Below, one piece after another: positions 13,901-25,919 of a DNA stretch of 64,000 nt. The stretch is from Flaccisagitta enflata. Its lineage: Eukaryota; Chaetognatha; Sagittoidea; Aphragmophora. Within the stretch, counting starts at the first letter, position 1, and each line of letters opens with the position of its first letter. The position numbers and the translations under genes were made by a program. The stretch covers positions 42,594,001 to 42,658,000 of the forward strand of contig OZ231127.1 in assembly GCA_965153355.1 (NCBI GenBank), read 5' to 3'. A model generated the notes under the pieces. It saw nothing but the letters and a program-made list of their open reading frames with translations, was not told the DNA's origin and made no database searches.

Positions 13901-14672
13901 CAAATCATGTATGATCTTTCGTTAGGAACTGTTTTAAAACAACTCCGCTAGTTCGCTATACTATCGAAGGCGTGTCTCCGTCAAAGCCGTACGGCTGGTT
14001 ATTTTTCCGGGAAAAAATAGTATTTCGCTTTTTTTTACGCAATAATCGTCGGCGTCTCTTGCGTCTCTCCGTGTCGACCGATCGGTTTGTTCTTTTGCAT
14101 TGTTTAAACGTATATACCTAAGCGAAAACGGCGAAGAAATTGTGTAATTAGCGTACGCGCGTATATTTTATCGTCGCCGGCCTGCGTAGTCTATCGTGGG
14201 CGGGGCCTCGGTCCTAGCCATTACCGCTGATCCCTTTGTCATAATTGTCGGCGTTTCTTGTGTCTGGCCAAGTCGGTCCGTGTCCGTGTCGGTCGTTCTT
14301 CCCAATCATTATGACGGGACTTTAGCGAATCCTTGCGCAATCGCCAAAAAGGGGGTTAAAGGTGGAAAAAGGCGTATCGCGACGTCGACGATCAAGAAAT
14401 GAAAAAAATGATCGAATATTTAATCGAATTTAAATTAGTTCTCTCCAGATTCGCAAAAAATTAACTCTCTTTTAAAAACGACTATCGTCTTGAATTACTG
14501 AAAAAACTTAAATCTTTGAAAAATAAAAAATCATCAAATCATCCGTCGCGTTCAAGAAAGGAATCGCGTCATCGAGCGGGCCAACATATCCAACGCCCTT
14601 ACTCCAAGGTGAGAAAAATTCATTGTCAATCCGCTTATAATACACGCTCTTTTTATAAGAACACTGGGCAAA
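13901..14672. other. Intergenic, nothing recognised
   Basis: Mixed-composition DNA with several short frames, none supported by splice sites or recognisable residues. Confidence 0.45.
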
Positions 14673-15118
14673 GGTGTAGGAGACGGCCGCACTTATGTAA
14701 ACGTATGTTTCGGCATTTTTTCATGCGATGCCACTGTCAATGAACTTAGGGTGACATCCCTACCCCTAAACCCAGCCCTACCCCAAAATCCAACCCTACC
14801 CCAAAACCCAGCCCTACCCCTAAACCCAACCCTGCCCATAAACCCAACCCTACCCCTAAACCCAACCCTACCCCTAAACCCAACCCTACCCCTAAACCCA
14901 ACCCTACCCCTAAACCCGACCCTACCCCTAAACCCGACCCTACCCCTAAACCCGACCCTACCCCTAAACCCGACCCTACCCCTAAACCCGACCCCACCCC
15001 AAAACCCGACCCTACCCCTAAACCTAAACTCCAACCTATCCAAATGTTCAACCCTGTTGAATTTGGTGACAAAACAAAGGTTGGAATGGTATAAACTAAG
15101 TGCGGCCGTCTCCTACAC
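14673..15118. mobile_element. TIR element A1 with internal telomere-like array
   Basis: The left end GTGTAGGAGACGGCCGCACT (from 14675) is the exact inverse of the right end ending at 15118. Between them, 14757-15040 is a tandem array of an 18-bp unit: CCCCTAAACCCAACCCTA on the plus strand, or TAGGGTTGGGTTTAGGGG on the other. Flanks of the array (AACGTATGTTTCGGCATTTT on the left, GTTCAACCCTGTTGAATTTGG on the right) are conserved in copy A5 at 61983. No transposase is encoded. The array encodes N-P-T-L-P-L repeats in one frame, which I treat as incidental. Confidence 0.85.
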
Positions 15119-15124
15119 GTAGAC

Positions 15125-15510
15125 CGAACACTGTTTTTAAGAACATCAGCCTCTGATTTGGCCAAAAAATAAGAACATCTTAAGAACATGCTGAGCCTCA
15201 GATTTGAAAATAAGAATAATATTGTTTTTAAAAATTAGTAGAATTAAATGAAAAAATCTGAAATGATTGTTATTCTGATAATGATTTGAAAATGATAATT
15301 CATTATTAATTAAATATTTATTTTATATATCTTTTTATGTCATAAAATCTTTTTTTTTTAACAATTGCTTAAATTATATCATTGAAATAATACAATCATA
15401 TAATTATAAAGAAAATATCTTATTAAAAAATAAGAACCTGTTAAGGAACGACGCTTGAGCCTTAAGACAGGGCTCAAAATAAGAACGCTGAGGCTCACTT
15501 TAAAAATCCA
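15125..15510. repeat. AT-rich repeat with AAGAACAT / CTGAGGCTCA words at both ends
   Basis: TAAGAACATGCTGAGCCTCAG-like words on the left (15150-15210) recur on the right (15430-15498). A related arrangement, with AAGGACA and GAGGCTGAG words, occurs at 39015-39380. This is probably a diverged non-autonomous element. Confidence 0.4.
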
Positions 15511-15520
15511 TGGGTCTACG

Positions 15521-16061
15521 TTTACAAGAGGACCACACTCAAATTTTCAACTATCCTGGATGTATAAGTAAGGATGACTGGTTGAGTCAAGGGTAAGGGT
15601 TGAGTTTAGGGGTAGGGGTGAGTTCAGGGGTAGGGGTGAGTTTAGGGGTAGGGGTGAATTTAGGGGTAGGGGTGATTTTAGGGGTAGGGGTGAGTTTAGG
15701 GTGTGAGGTTCAGTAGGGTGAGTTTAGGGGTAGTGAGTTTAGGGGTAGGGGTGAGTTTAGGGTAGTGAGTTTAGGGAGTGAGTTTAGGTAGGGGTGAATG
15801 TAGGGGTAGGGGTGGGTTTAGGGTAGGGTGGGTTTAGGGTAGGGGTGGGTTTAGGGTAGGGGTGAGTTTAGGGGTGGGGGTGAGTTTAGGGGTGGGGGTA
15901 GGGGTGGGGATGGGGGTAGGGGTGAGTTTAGGGGTAGGGGTGGGGGTAGGGTTGAGTTAAGGGGTAGGGGTCGGGATGGGGGAAGGGGTAGGGGTAGGAA
16001 TGAGTTTAGGTTGTGTTAAATACAAAAACAGACCATAAAAAAAGTGTGGTCCTCTTGTAAA
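15521..16061. mobile_element. TIR element B with internal telomere-like array
   Basis: TTTACAAGAGGACCACACT at 15521-15539 is inverted at 16043-16061. The body is G-rich on the plus strand with units such as GAGTTTAGGGGTAGGGGT, irregular in length. The termini differ from family A although the body type is similar. No coding capacity. Confidence 0.8.
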
Positions 16062-16092
16062 AGTTTGCCAATCCATGTTCTTATAAAATGAA

Positions 16093-17180
16093 AAGCGTGT
16101 ATATAAATCAGGGGGAGGAATGTTAAAATAATTTTAACATATTTTAACATATTTTACCACTTTTTTACCCATTTTAACACATTTTAACACGCTAAAAATA
16201 ACAGGTACACCTTTTTAATGTGTAAAAAAAAAGGTCTACGGGTAGGAGACGTCCGCACTAAGTTTTTACCTTTCCAACGTTTGTTCAATCAACAATTTCA
16301 ACAGGGTTGAACAATCGGATGGGATGAGAGTAGGGTTGGATTTAGGGGTAGGGTTGAGTTTAGGGGAAGGTATGGGTTTACGGGGTATTTTTGGGTTTAG
16401 GGTTAGGTTTGGGTTTAGGGTAGGGTTTGGGTTTAAGGGTTGGGTTTGGGTTTAAGGGTAGGGTGTATGGGCCAGGTTTGAGATAAGGGCCAGGTTTGAG
16501 ATAAGGGGTAGGGTTGAGTTTAGGGGTAGGGTTGGGTGAAGGGGTAGGGATGTCATTAAAAAATCATTGTAAGCGTGGTATCACATGAAAAAATGTGAAA
16601 ACGTACGTCTATATAAGTGCGGCCGTCTCCTACACCTTAAGGCTAATTAGCCTGTCCAAACCATGTTGAATTAAAGTCACACAGGAAAAAATCACCTGGT
16701 CGGAAAAATATCATACAAGTGTTAAAATTATGTCAAAATGATGTTAGAGCCGTGTTAAAACTGTCTTAAAACTATGGTAAAAATTGTGTTAAGATTAAGT
16801 AAAATTTTTTTAAAATCACGTAAAAATTGCGTAAAAATTGTATTTACACAGATTTAACCCAGATTTAAAAAAGTTTTAACATGATTCTAACTCAATTTTG
16901 AAAAAAATCTTCAGAGGGCTTTAACAAGATTTAACAAGTGGGGCCTTTTTAAATTTATCATTATTTTTTACCATGATTTTAACACAAAGTTAGCGTAACT
17001 TAGAAGATTTTCCAAGGATTTTAACATCCATGAAGGTGTTAAATCCATTTTAACGCAGCTCTTTAAAAATATCAGGTACAAATATGTTCAAATATGTAAA
17101 AAGTTTTTTAAAGGGGTAAAAATTTTTTTAAATATGTTTAAATTTTTTTAACATTCCTCCCCCTGATAATAATACGCTTA
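16093..17180. mobile_element. TIR element C, interrupted by element A2
   Basis: ATCAGGGGGAGGAATGTTAA at 16107 is inverted at 17148-17167. Weaker matching extends outward to about 16093 and 17180. The internal sequence is dense in TTTTAACA and TGTTAAAA words spaced about 10-20 bp apart. Element A2 (16233-16638) is inserted inside. No protein is encoded. Confidence 0.8.
16233..16638. mobile_element. TIR element A2, telomere-like array, inverted relative to A1
   Basis: The left end is GGTCTACGGGTAGGAGACGT and the right end is CCGTCTCCTACACC. The array (TTTAGGGGTAGGGTTGGG type, G-rich on plus) runs from about 16330 to 16550. Flank words of A1 occur in reverse order: the TTCAACAGGGTTGAACA word on the left, the TGATACCACGC-like word on the right. 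Confidence 0.8.
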
Positions 17181-17210
17181 TATTAAGCGGCGTATTTCAA
17201 TCTCAGCGGT

Positions 17211-17655
17211 GTACGTGTAGGAGATAACTGGACTAAAGCGATGTCTTTTTTTTGGTTTTTTTTCACTCTCGCTTCTACTTCTTACGTCGAGTTATTGATT
17301 TCTTGTTGATTTATGTTGATTTATCGATGATTCTTTGATTTCTTGTTGATTTTGGGACTAGGGTGGGTTTAGGGGTAGGGGTGGGTTTAGGGGTAGGGGT
17401 GGGTTTAGGGGTAGGGGTTGGGTTTAGGGGTAGGGGTTGGGTTTACGGGTAGGGGTGGGTTTAGCGGTAGGGGTGGGGTTAGGGGTAGGGGTTGGTTTAG
17501 GGGTGGTGTTAGGGGTAGGGGTGGTGTTAGGGGTAGGCGTGGGTTTAGGGGTAGGGGCGGGTTTAGGGTTAGGGGTACGGTTAGGGGTAGGGGTGGGTTT
17601 TGGTTTAGGGGTAGGGGTGGGTTTTTAAAAAAGTCCGGTCGTCTCCTTCACGTAA
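17211..17655. mobile_element. TIR element A4, telomere-like array, diverged ends
   Basis: GTACGTGTAGGAGATAACTGGACT at the left corresponds, with several mismatches, to the inverse of AGTCCGGTCGTCTCCTTCACGT at the right. The array at 17358-17625 is TTTAGGGGTAGGGGTGGG-like. Confidence 0.7.
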
Positions 17656-17994
17656 GCCATAACCGCTATATATTTATAAACGAAAGTTCGGTCTTGGAGT
17701 GCTCCAACGTAGGAGAGTTATCGCACTTATTTTTTATTTTTTTTTTTGGCGGTGAATCACTAGAAATCGGTAACGGGTTAGCCGTTTGGGTTAGGGAAAA
17801 GGTCAGTGATTGGCTTTGGGTTTCTAGCGAATGTTACCATTTTTCTCGAATTATAAACAGTTAGCAAATGGTTTGCTTTTTCACTTGTTCAAGGCAGACA
17901 TATATAAAAGAATGTAAACATACTTTAACTATGCAAATTGTTTAATGCAATGCTACGCGGCAGGCACTTTTTTTTCCTCTCTCTCACTCCTTAT

Positions 17995-18415
<421 letters not shown>

Positions 18416-18574
18416 TCTTGACCTCAATTGCTTACTGTTTTTCCTCTGGTTTTATAAGCTGTTTGTGTGCCGTCTTCTCTAAAAGGAAAAACCCCTTCTT
18501 TTGTATCCCCCCCAAATATTTCCTATTATATATGTGCTGTTTAGAACATTTCTTTCTCTTTTCTTTCCCTTTAG

Positions 18575-21401
18575 GAGGACAATTTATGACACTTCGTCTT
18601 TGGTTACAAAAAATATTAAGAATCATCGGCTATGTCCCAATCGGGTAATAATCCTCCTCTTTTCTGCTGTTTAGGGTGGGGGTGGTTCCATTTCTAAACA
18701 TAGTTCCTTCAGATTTTTATGTTCCTTTATTTCATGGTCTCTATGTAAAGGGGGGGGGGAAGACTAAAATAATTTAGCAACGGTAAAGCAATTTTTTTTG
18801 CAACTTTTTAGCCCATGCATGCTATTATGCAAAAAACTTCTAAGTTGGATTGACATCCGACTAAAAAATGAGAAAAAAAATTTTTTGGGAATATTTAGGC
18901 AAAACAATAAAAAGACAAGTTTTATTTTGCAAAAAAAATTTTTTACCCTGAGTTTTCTTCCAAAAATGTTTTGGCTACAAACTTACCTGCTAAGAAATGT
19001 TTAGCTAAAAATCCTTTTTTTTAAAGAATGTTTGTTGAGAGCCTTTTGGCTAAAAAGTTTTTGGCCCAAATGTTTTTTTGCCAATCAATTCTTTTGGACA
19101 ATGTTTTCATCATAGAAAATTATCCTTTTAGGGAGTGAAGGGTATCTATTTTATCCAAGCATCTTTTTGCCATTGATGCTTTAGCAAGTTATGTTTCTGA
19201 AAACTACATTAAAAAGATTTTAAGCCTTTTGATATTTTGGCCTGTTATTGTCAAATCCAGTTTTCCGCTTTAATCACTTTAGCAAAAACATGTATGTGGT
19301 AAGAATTGTTTGTGTGAAAAACAGTTGCTAAAAACGTTCTAGTTGGATCCCCTTACCGATAATGTGTGCTAGAAAGTTTTTAAAAAGTAGCAAAATTTTT
19401 TTTTTCTCCCCTTCCCTGTTTGTAGGTATACCTTCATAGATTTTAGTCAATATTTCTATTTGAAATCAATAGAGTTATCACCACCTTCTACAGATATTTT
19501 GGAGGAAGCTGTGAAATCGGATAGGGCGTCACCGTCATCGGAAATGGAGAATGGCTATTCAATAGCAGAAGATCCGGTTTTACGCCAACTGCTGGTCAGT
19601 GCTGGATTTTTATGTTTCGCTTGGATGGAATGGGAAGAGGGGTTTCCTTTTCTAAACCCCATGTGTTTTTGATATGTAAATAAAAATTAAGGCTTTCAAT
19701 CAAATACTGTTTGGAGATTGAAACCTTTTCCTTTGTACTTTTGCACCACTGTGTGTGAAAGAGTGAAAGGTCAGTCTAGAATAAGTTCATTTTTGGCTCT
19801 CCAATTGGGTATTGTGTTTGTTTTCAAACCTTTTCTTTAAAAGCTGGCCTACTCCCGAGTCCTTTTCTTTTTAAAAACTTTTTTCTTTTATTTCCCTCTA
19901 CAGGAGAAATTCTCTAATGTTCGGCTCATTGGCGAAGATGGCGAACGTTGTGCGACTTTTCGTTTTGATTTTTCCAACGGCTCCATCAATCTTCGTCCAG
20001 AGGAAATATCTGTTACGCATTCCATCAGTTAGGATCAATTGATTGGCGCAATCATTTTCCTCTTTCTCTTTAAAAAATTTTCTACACCTACCAGCCACTT
20101 TCAATCCCACTTTCGATATCAGTTGTATTTGGTCAATTTCCTTTATCCCTGAAAATACTTGTGGTCTTTTTCCTTTTTTTCCTTTTTATTGCTCAATGTT
20201 TCAATTCAGGTGTCGAGAGCGAGATGGATGAAGAGGCACATCACCCTCGCCAGATGCCCGATGCCCGATGCCCATCAAACGTATTTCTCGCGACGATGCT
20301 CGTCTTTGGTTTATTCAAGCTGGTGGGTACTTCACTTTTTTACTAGTAATCCCATATGAATTTTTCTTAACTAAATCGTTAAAAAATCATAGCGCGAAAA
20401 GTATTTGTTGTCGAGCATTCTGCTTGGGGACAAATGCAAGAGAATTATCCAATTTACTTACCCTATCAATTTCATTGGAGGCCCCAATCTGCCCTAGGAG
20501 ACCCTCAACTTCCTAATAAGAAAATGAAAACCCTGTTTCCCTCGAATATGTAAAAAAGTCGAAGACTGACTTTGATATTTTTTCCAGATAATTCATTGTC
20601 CCTGTGACAACTCATTCATGGTATCTCTTCTTTTTGCTTGCAGGGAAGAAATACTCCAAAATTATTTGGGAGTATCTCTCAGCCCCTCACGTCTGCTGCC
20701 TGGAGGACAAGGATAGGGTCGTGCCCGATGAAATGGTTTTCCCAGTCTGGACGTCATTTGCGTCTCACCCTCCCGACGATAGGTATTGGTATTATAAGGT
20801 TTGCTGGATTTCCTTTTCAATGAGGTGCAATCTATGCTCTTGGCCAAACAAGTCTCAAGGCCAGATACACAGCTAACCTACTCGCGTGTTGGTTGGAGAC
20901 GGTTACTGGGTCCCGGAGTCGCAGGCTGAGAAAGCAAAAAAACACAGAATAAGTAAATAGGGAAACAAACAACCGACCTACCGACAAAGTGGGGTGTAAA
21001 GTTGTTATCCGCGAATAAAAAGTCACAATTTGAAAATGTATGTGACGCTTCTTTTTCTTGTTCTTTCCTGACTGTTTGTTTGTAGGATCTCAAGTTTAGT
21101 TACTCTTATTTACTTTTACAGTCCTATCCTCTACGACGAACAATCCAGGACCGCAATGGCTGTTTGGTCTCCAACATATCGGGCGCCGTATTTCTTCGGT
21201 CTTGGTTTCTTGTTCCTGGAGAAAGGGGTTCCGTATTTCAAACAATCCATCGATGGCGACATGGAAATGGAACTGTGTTTTGCCAGCTGGTGCCGCGGTG
21301 TTGAGCTGAAAGCAAAAGTGAAATCCAACGACCATGCATACATGTGGCAAATGGCCTGCGAATGCCATGTCACATCTGCTTTCTGTGTGAATCTCGTCTG
21401 A
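18575..21401 (+). CDS. Spliced gene of unknown function, partial
   Basis: Six exons can be joined by phase: 18575-18644, 19426-19594, 19904-20027, 20210-20326, 20644-20782 and 21122-21401 (stop TGA). The first four acceptors are TTTAG, TGTAG, TACAG and TTCAG. Exons 2 and 3 give an acidic, globular-looking stretch (VRLIGEDGERCATFRF); exons 5 and 6 give KKYSKIIWEYLSAPHVCC and AMAVWSPTYRAPYFFGLGF. The fourth exon is uncertain: the frame that continues from exon 3 needs the donor at 20326, while another frame (PIKRISRDDARLWFIQAG) fits a donor at 20322. No upstream start exon is identified. I recognise no domain. An R-family repeat lies in the last intron. It could belong to the transposon-derived gene that follows. 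Confidence 0.5.
20866..21021 (+). repeat. R-family dispersed repeat, in an intron
   Basis: It starts CAAGGCCAGATACACAGCTA and ends GTTATCCGCGAATAAAAAG, with GACCGACCTACCGACAAAG before the end. The terminal hairpin is partly decayed (TTGTTATCCGCGAAT). It lies in the intron 20783-21121. Confidence 0.75.
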
Positions 21402-21693
21402 TCCGTTCCGCTTGTCGCACTCTTAATTAATTTTTGCCAAATCTTTGGTATCTGCCAATATTGTTCCTCTTTTTTCAGAGGGGGGGAATCATGAAACATA
21501 TTCCAGAATTTAGCTTATTCTCCTTGATTCTTTAATATCTCGCCTCCTACCTAATCTGTTACAATAAAAATCAAGTATTGTAGATTTATGTATTGTTCAG
21601 GCTCTGTTTTCAACTAACGGTTGGTGCGTTTTACTTTTTTTTTTACAATTATTGATCAAGGGTCACTGCTCCACCACGCAAATTGTATTGGGT

Positions 21694-22194
21694 TAAAGAA
21701 ATTCCGAATTTGATTTTGTGTTTCGCACGATGGAGGGTTGTCGCGTCTTGGTGGGTTCCAGGGCAGGCCTTTTTGGCTGTCGGCACTGTACCAATTGGTG
21801 GACTTGTCCCGAGCATCGCCATTTGGAACTTCGGCAACTTTGCGTGAGTGCTTCGGATGTTTCCACAATCCGCAACTTGGCTCTTGCCCAACATCATAGT
21901 CAACCTTGCCTATAGAGCATTTACTATTTCTGACCATCATTATTTTCTTCCTCTCAGATCCATGACGAATTGGATCACAATTTCCTGGTTCTCTCTAAGC
22001 TACTCACCTTCTCCACTCTTTATTTACGTGGGGTTATTTGCAAAGCCGTAACGCGTGGACCAATGAAGAACCTTCGAGTTTATCTCGAGCACTTGGATAA
22101 TCTTAATATGGCTCCCGAGACGCCAATGTCGCAATTTCGTCAATGGTTCAACCAGCCTCTCACCCAAAGGGAGATAGACGAATTATTGGGTTGA
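21694..22194 (+). CDS. Two further exons of unknown gene, Cys/His-rich
   Basis: An exon ending at 21843 (donor GTGAGT) joins in phase 0 to 21958-22194 (acceptor CTCTCAG, stop TGA). The first has FGCRHCTNWWTCPEHRHLE, whose C-x2-C-x5-C-x2-H spacing resembles a small zinc-binding knuckle. The second runs from IHDELDHNFLVLSKLL to QREIDELLG and looks globular. The frame is open upstream only to a TAA just before the likely acceptor (AAAG at about 21694). I could not link it in phase to the exon ending at 21401. It may be a separate gene, the 3' part of the preceding one, or part of the same mobile unit as the gene at 22438. Function unknown. Confidence 0.4.
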
Positions 22195-22437
22195 AAATTG
22201 CCCTCATGTTGGGGTGGTCGTGTGGTTAATCACAACATTGTTTTGGTAAAAAACTATTTTTGAGTGGTTTACAATTTGGGTGGCTTTCATCACTATTAGT
22301 GCACTATACAAATGTTTTTGAATATTTCCCAGAATTAGCTGGATGTAACAAATTGCAATATCCCTGTTGAATTGACAGTCGTTTTGCTTGGTCTCCTTTT
22401 TTTTTTAAACAGATGTGGTGAAGCGTCATTACGTATC

Positions 22438-25400
22438 ATGAAATGCACTATCTGTCCTGAAAATGTGCAGCTAAACTGTTCCTCCGCAGTTGCGCATTTC
22501 TCCAGTCATCACCTTTGTAATGAGTTCCCAAACGCTGGGGCTCATTGCATATTTTGCAATGAAAATATCCGTAGCCAAACGCAGAATGCCGACCAATGTT
22601 TCAAAAAACACTTGCTTAAAAGTCCAAAGCATCAGCTTGGGAAATTGCGACCCCCTCACAGTGAACATCAGCACCAATGTCCCATTTGCAACTTTGTGTT
22701 TCCCCTCTTCGCCTCAACGGATCGATATGTCGAAGATGTTTTCTATATCCGAACGCATTATCTAGAACATTTCCCCAAGCAGGTGGCACCTGTGCCTCAT
22801 TCAATTGATTGTATTTTCTCGTCTTGCGGAAAACGTTGGACAAAAAGAGAAATTGTTAGGAGATGCTTCCTTGATCATGAAAAAGAAAAACTCCCATTCC
22901 CCGTCTCCATCATTTGTCCTCCATCCTCTCCCTCAGTGGTGTTTGATGGGAGTGGGACTCCCCATTCCGATAACGAAGAAACATTGTCCATTTCCGATGT
23001 TGAAGATATTAACCCCTCAAGCCTGGATGAAGGTCCATCTTCATTCTCGTTTGACCATGAAAACCCGCGTGACTGTACGGTCATAGAGAGTGAATTAAGT
23101 AATCTATTCGGCGCACTCAAGTACGTTCACAGACTTCAGGATGATGGACTTGATTTAGTTGCGAAAACTCTAAGGAATCTCGGAAATGCTGTGAAACAAA
23201 AGGTCACCTCCTTGGTTCAAACAACTTTGTTAGAAAACAGTGTGGAAGAAAACTCCAACTTTTTCATGAACATGTCGGTCAAACTTAATGACAATCTTCG
23301 TGATATGTTCCATTACGAAACCAACTCCTCTCGTTACAAGCGTAAAAAACATTTTTCGGCAACAGAAAATGTGATCCCTTTTGAAAGCATTCAATTGAAC
23401 AAGAACCAAGCAAAACCAAAGGATATCATCCTCGTTTTCAATGCCGAAGCTCTGGTTGAGCGTTTTTTAAGAACCCAAAACATTGTGGAAGTGTGGGAGT
23501 CGGCCAAAAGATCAAGGCTCGAAAATGAGAGGTTTAATCAAGAATGTGAAGATAACAATGAACCTTTGAAAAAACGGTATCTCACAACGTATGACGGGGA
23601 AAGAATCAAAGAAAAAATACGTTCCCTCCCTCCGGGGGTTTTTGGGGTTTCAATGATTTTCTTTCTCGACGATTTTAATGCCGATAAAGGATACTCCAAA
23701 AGGGGGTCAACTAATAAAATTCTTGGTTGTTTTTTTTTTTTTTTTTTTTTAAACAGCGATGCCTTTCCTGGTAAGACCTAAAATGTTCCTTTTTTTTATC
23801 ATGTTTTTAGGGGGGGGGGGAAATGGTTGTTTCCACCTGCTATTGCTTGTAATTGCAGTCAAGCGACTCATACCGCCCCGTGGGTCCGCCTGTTACCTGT
23901 TTGACCATCGAGTGTTTGTCCAAACTGTTTTGTACCAAACTGTTTATAAGTCACAATGGACTTTCATCCTGCTCTGCGTCTCACCCACTTTTATCCCCTT
24001 GGTTGTGGAATTGAAGAATCTTTAAAGGTAGGCGTCCCTTTTTGTCCTTCTTTGGATTGGCCAGTTCTTTGTTGTAACTGTTGTTGATTCTGTGCGCTCA
24101 AAGCCCTGCCAAAAGTATAGGCATATTTGGGTTAGCCCAGTAAACGCATAAAAAAGAAAGAAAAATATAAGGCCCGATTTTGGCAAGCTGTTAAAAAAAA
24201 AAAAAAAAACATTACCAAAGGTATTTACCTTTTCCCTCAATTCTCCGCCCACTCCCAAACTGAAAAATGTATGATGCTCCTCGGACTATGTCGAAGCGAT
24301 ATGGTTAAGGAGTATGGATACGACCAAGTTCTTCGACCTATCATTGAGCGGCTCAACATACTTGGTTCACGCACTTTCAAAGTGGGTTCGGATGAAATAA
24401 AATTTTTCACTGGCACAGCTCTCGGCGACAATCTATGCCTCAACCCCTTGTCTGGGTTGAGAGCCAGTTTCACCAAAAGCATTCAATACCCGTGTCGTCA
24501 ATGCGTAGCTGTTCATAAGGACATTCGCAATGTCTCCAATGCGGAAAACATGTTTCAACTGGCTAAGGAACTCCGAAGTCATGACAATTTTCTCAGCGAT
24601 CTCAATTCTGGGGCTCACGGGATAGATAGAATGACTCCACTTCTCCATCTCCATGGCTACGATGTTGCCAAAGACGCCCCGGGTGACATACCCCATAATT
24701 TTAACGGCGGCGTTGGTCGCCGTTACTTCATGATCGCCATAAAAAGCTTGGTCTCAAATTTTAGAAAAGAAATAACCCTGGATAAAATCATCAGTTTCTT
24801 TAAAGTTATCACGCTTCAAAGTGGACGTCATCGTCAAAACCCGATACCTACTTTCTCGTCGGAGCATTTCAACAAGGCAGATTCTTCTTTTCCCGGCGGT
24901 TTTAAAGAATTCACAACCACCATCCAATTAACCCCCGTCGCTTTTGCCCAGCATCCAGATTACGCCATCGTTTGCCAGCGACCCCAATACAAAATGTTGG
25001 TTTTGCTCAAAGACCTGGACGATTACTACTCACGTCCTCACTTAACTGGAGAAGATATTCAAATAATGGATAAAATTCTTTTACAGTTGTACCAACTTCG
25101 CCTAGATATTACAAAAAATCCAAACTATGAGGCGGAATTGAAAATTTACGAAAAAGCAAAGCTTGAAAAACAACAGCAACAGCGTGGTAAATCTGCAAGA
25201 AATTCGCAAGCGCAATCGCAGTCCCGGTCGCAATCATCTATGCCCACTCGCCCATCGAGTTGTACGACAAGAAAAAGAGGTCGCCAGGAACGGGTGGAAG
25301 ATGAAGATGATGATGATGATGAGGATGACGATGAAGATGGATTGTCGTCTCGTAGTAAATCTGTAAGAAATTCACAAGCGCAATCGCAGACGCAGTCCCG

Positions 25401-25909
25401 GTCGCACTCATCTGTGCCCACTCGCCCATCGAGATGTACGACTAGAAATAGAGGTCGCCAGGAACAGGTGGAAGATGAAGATGATGATGATGAGGAGGAG
25501 GACGATGAAGATGGATTGTCTTCTCGTAGTCAATCCGTAAGAAATTCACAAGCGCAATCGCAGTCGCAGTTCAGGTCGCAATCATCTAGGCCCAGTCGCC
25601 CATCAAGAGGTTCGACTAGAAAAAGAGGTCGGGAGGAACTGTCGGAAGATGAAGATGATGATGATGATGATGAGGACGATGATGGAATAAATGTGGCGCG
25701 TGATAATGTCGCGGATGATGATGACTATGGTGTCGACGCCGACCAACTTTCTGAAGACGAGACTTTGTGTGAACCTGTACCGACTTCTTCCAAGCCCAAG
25801 AGAAAACGGTTACAATCGCCAAACCGTTACGTCCCTCCGATTGCACCCAAAGAACATTACCTCGCCCATGGTACCCAAGGTATAAAGGACTTTGGCCCTG
25901 TTCCTGCGG
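22438..25909 (+). CDS. Transposon-derived protein of the 'DDF / GDNL' family, two exons, 3' end lost in gap
   Basis: Exon 1 is 22438-23725 and exon 2 starts at 24221; the G|GT join restores a Gly codon. The N-terminus (about residues 1-160) has several Cys/His pairs (MKCTICPENV, CIFCNENI, CPICNFVF) resembling zinc fingers. The core has FFLDDFNADKGYSKRGS at the end of exon 1, then IYLFPQFSAHSQTEK, MVKEYGYDQVLRPIIE and LGDNLCLNPLSGLRASF followed by CRQC. This order matches a family I recall from fish and cnidarian genomes, where it is multi-copy and taken as transposon-derived; the enzymatic role is not established. The C-terminus has three repeats of about 55-60 residues (RNSQAQSQS, TTRKRGRQE and an Asp/Glu block), likely disordered. 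About 990 codons are visible before the gap. The start at 22438 is the first Met after an AAACAG acceptor-like site; an upstream exon is possible. Confidence 0.75.
25180..25690 (+). repeat. Coding tandem repeat, period about 170-180 bp
   Basis: Three copies of AGAAATTC(G/A)CAAGCGCAATCG at about 25197, 25366 and 25542. Each is followed by a (GAT/GAC)n acidic block. The repeat lies in frame inside the transposon-derived gene. Confidence 0.85.
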
Positions 25910-25919
25910 NNNNNNNNNN
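25910..25919. other. Assembly gap (10 N)
   Basis: Ten unknown bases, probably a gap of arbitrary size. It breaks the gene starting at 22438. Confidence 0.99.

Noticed and set aside
14757-15040. Interstitial telomere or chromosome-fusion scar
   Set aside because: The array is bounded by matched terminal inverted repeats and recurs with the same flanks at 61983, which fits a mobile element better than a fusion.
14751-15122. Proline/leucine repeat protein frame
   Set aside because: It is open only because the repeat unit is 18 bp, a multiple of 3; frames on both strands are open too, and it crosses the element end.
23759-24025. Small extra exons inside the transposon-gene intron (CAG|CGATGCCTTTCCTG, TGCAG|TCAAGCG)
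   Set aside because: None of their frames continues the conserved motif, whereas direct joining of 23725 to 24221 restores it exactly.
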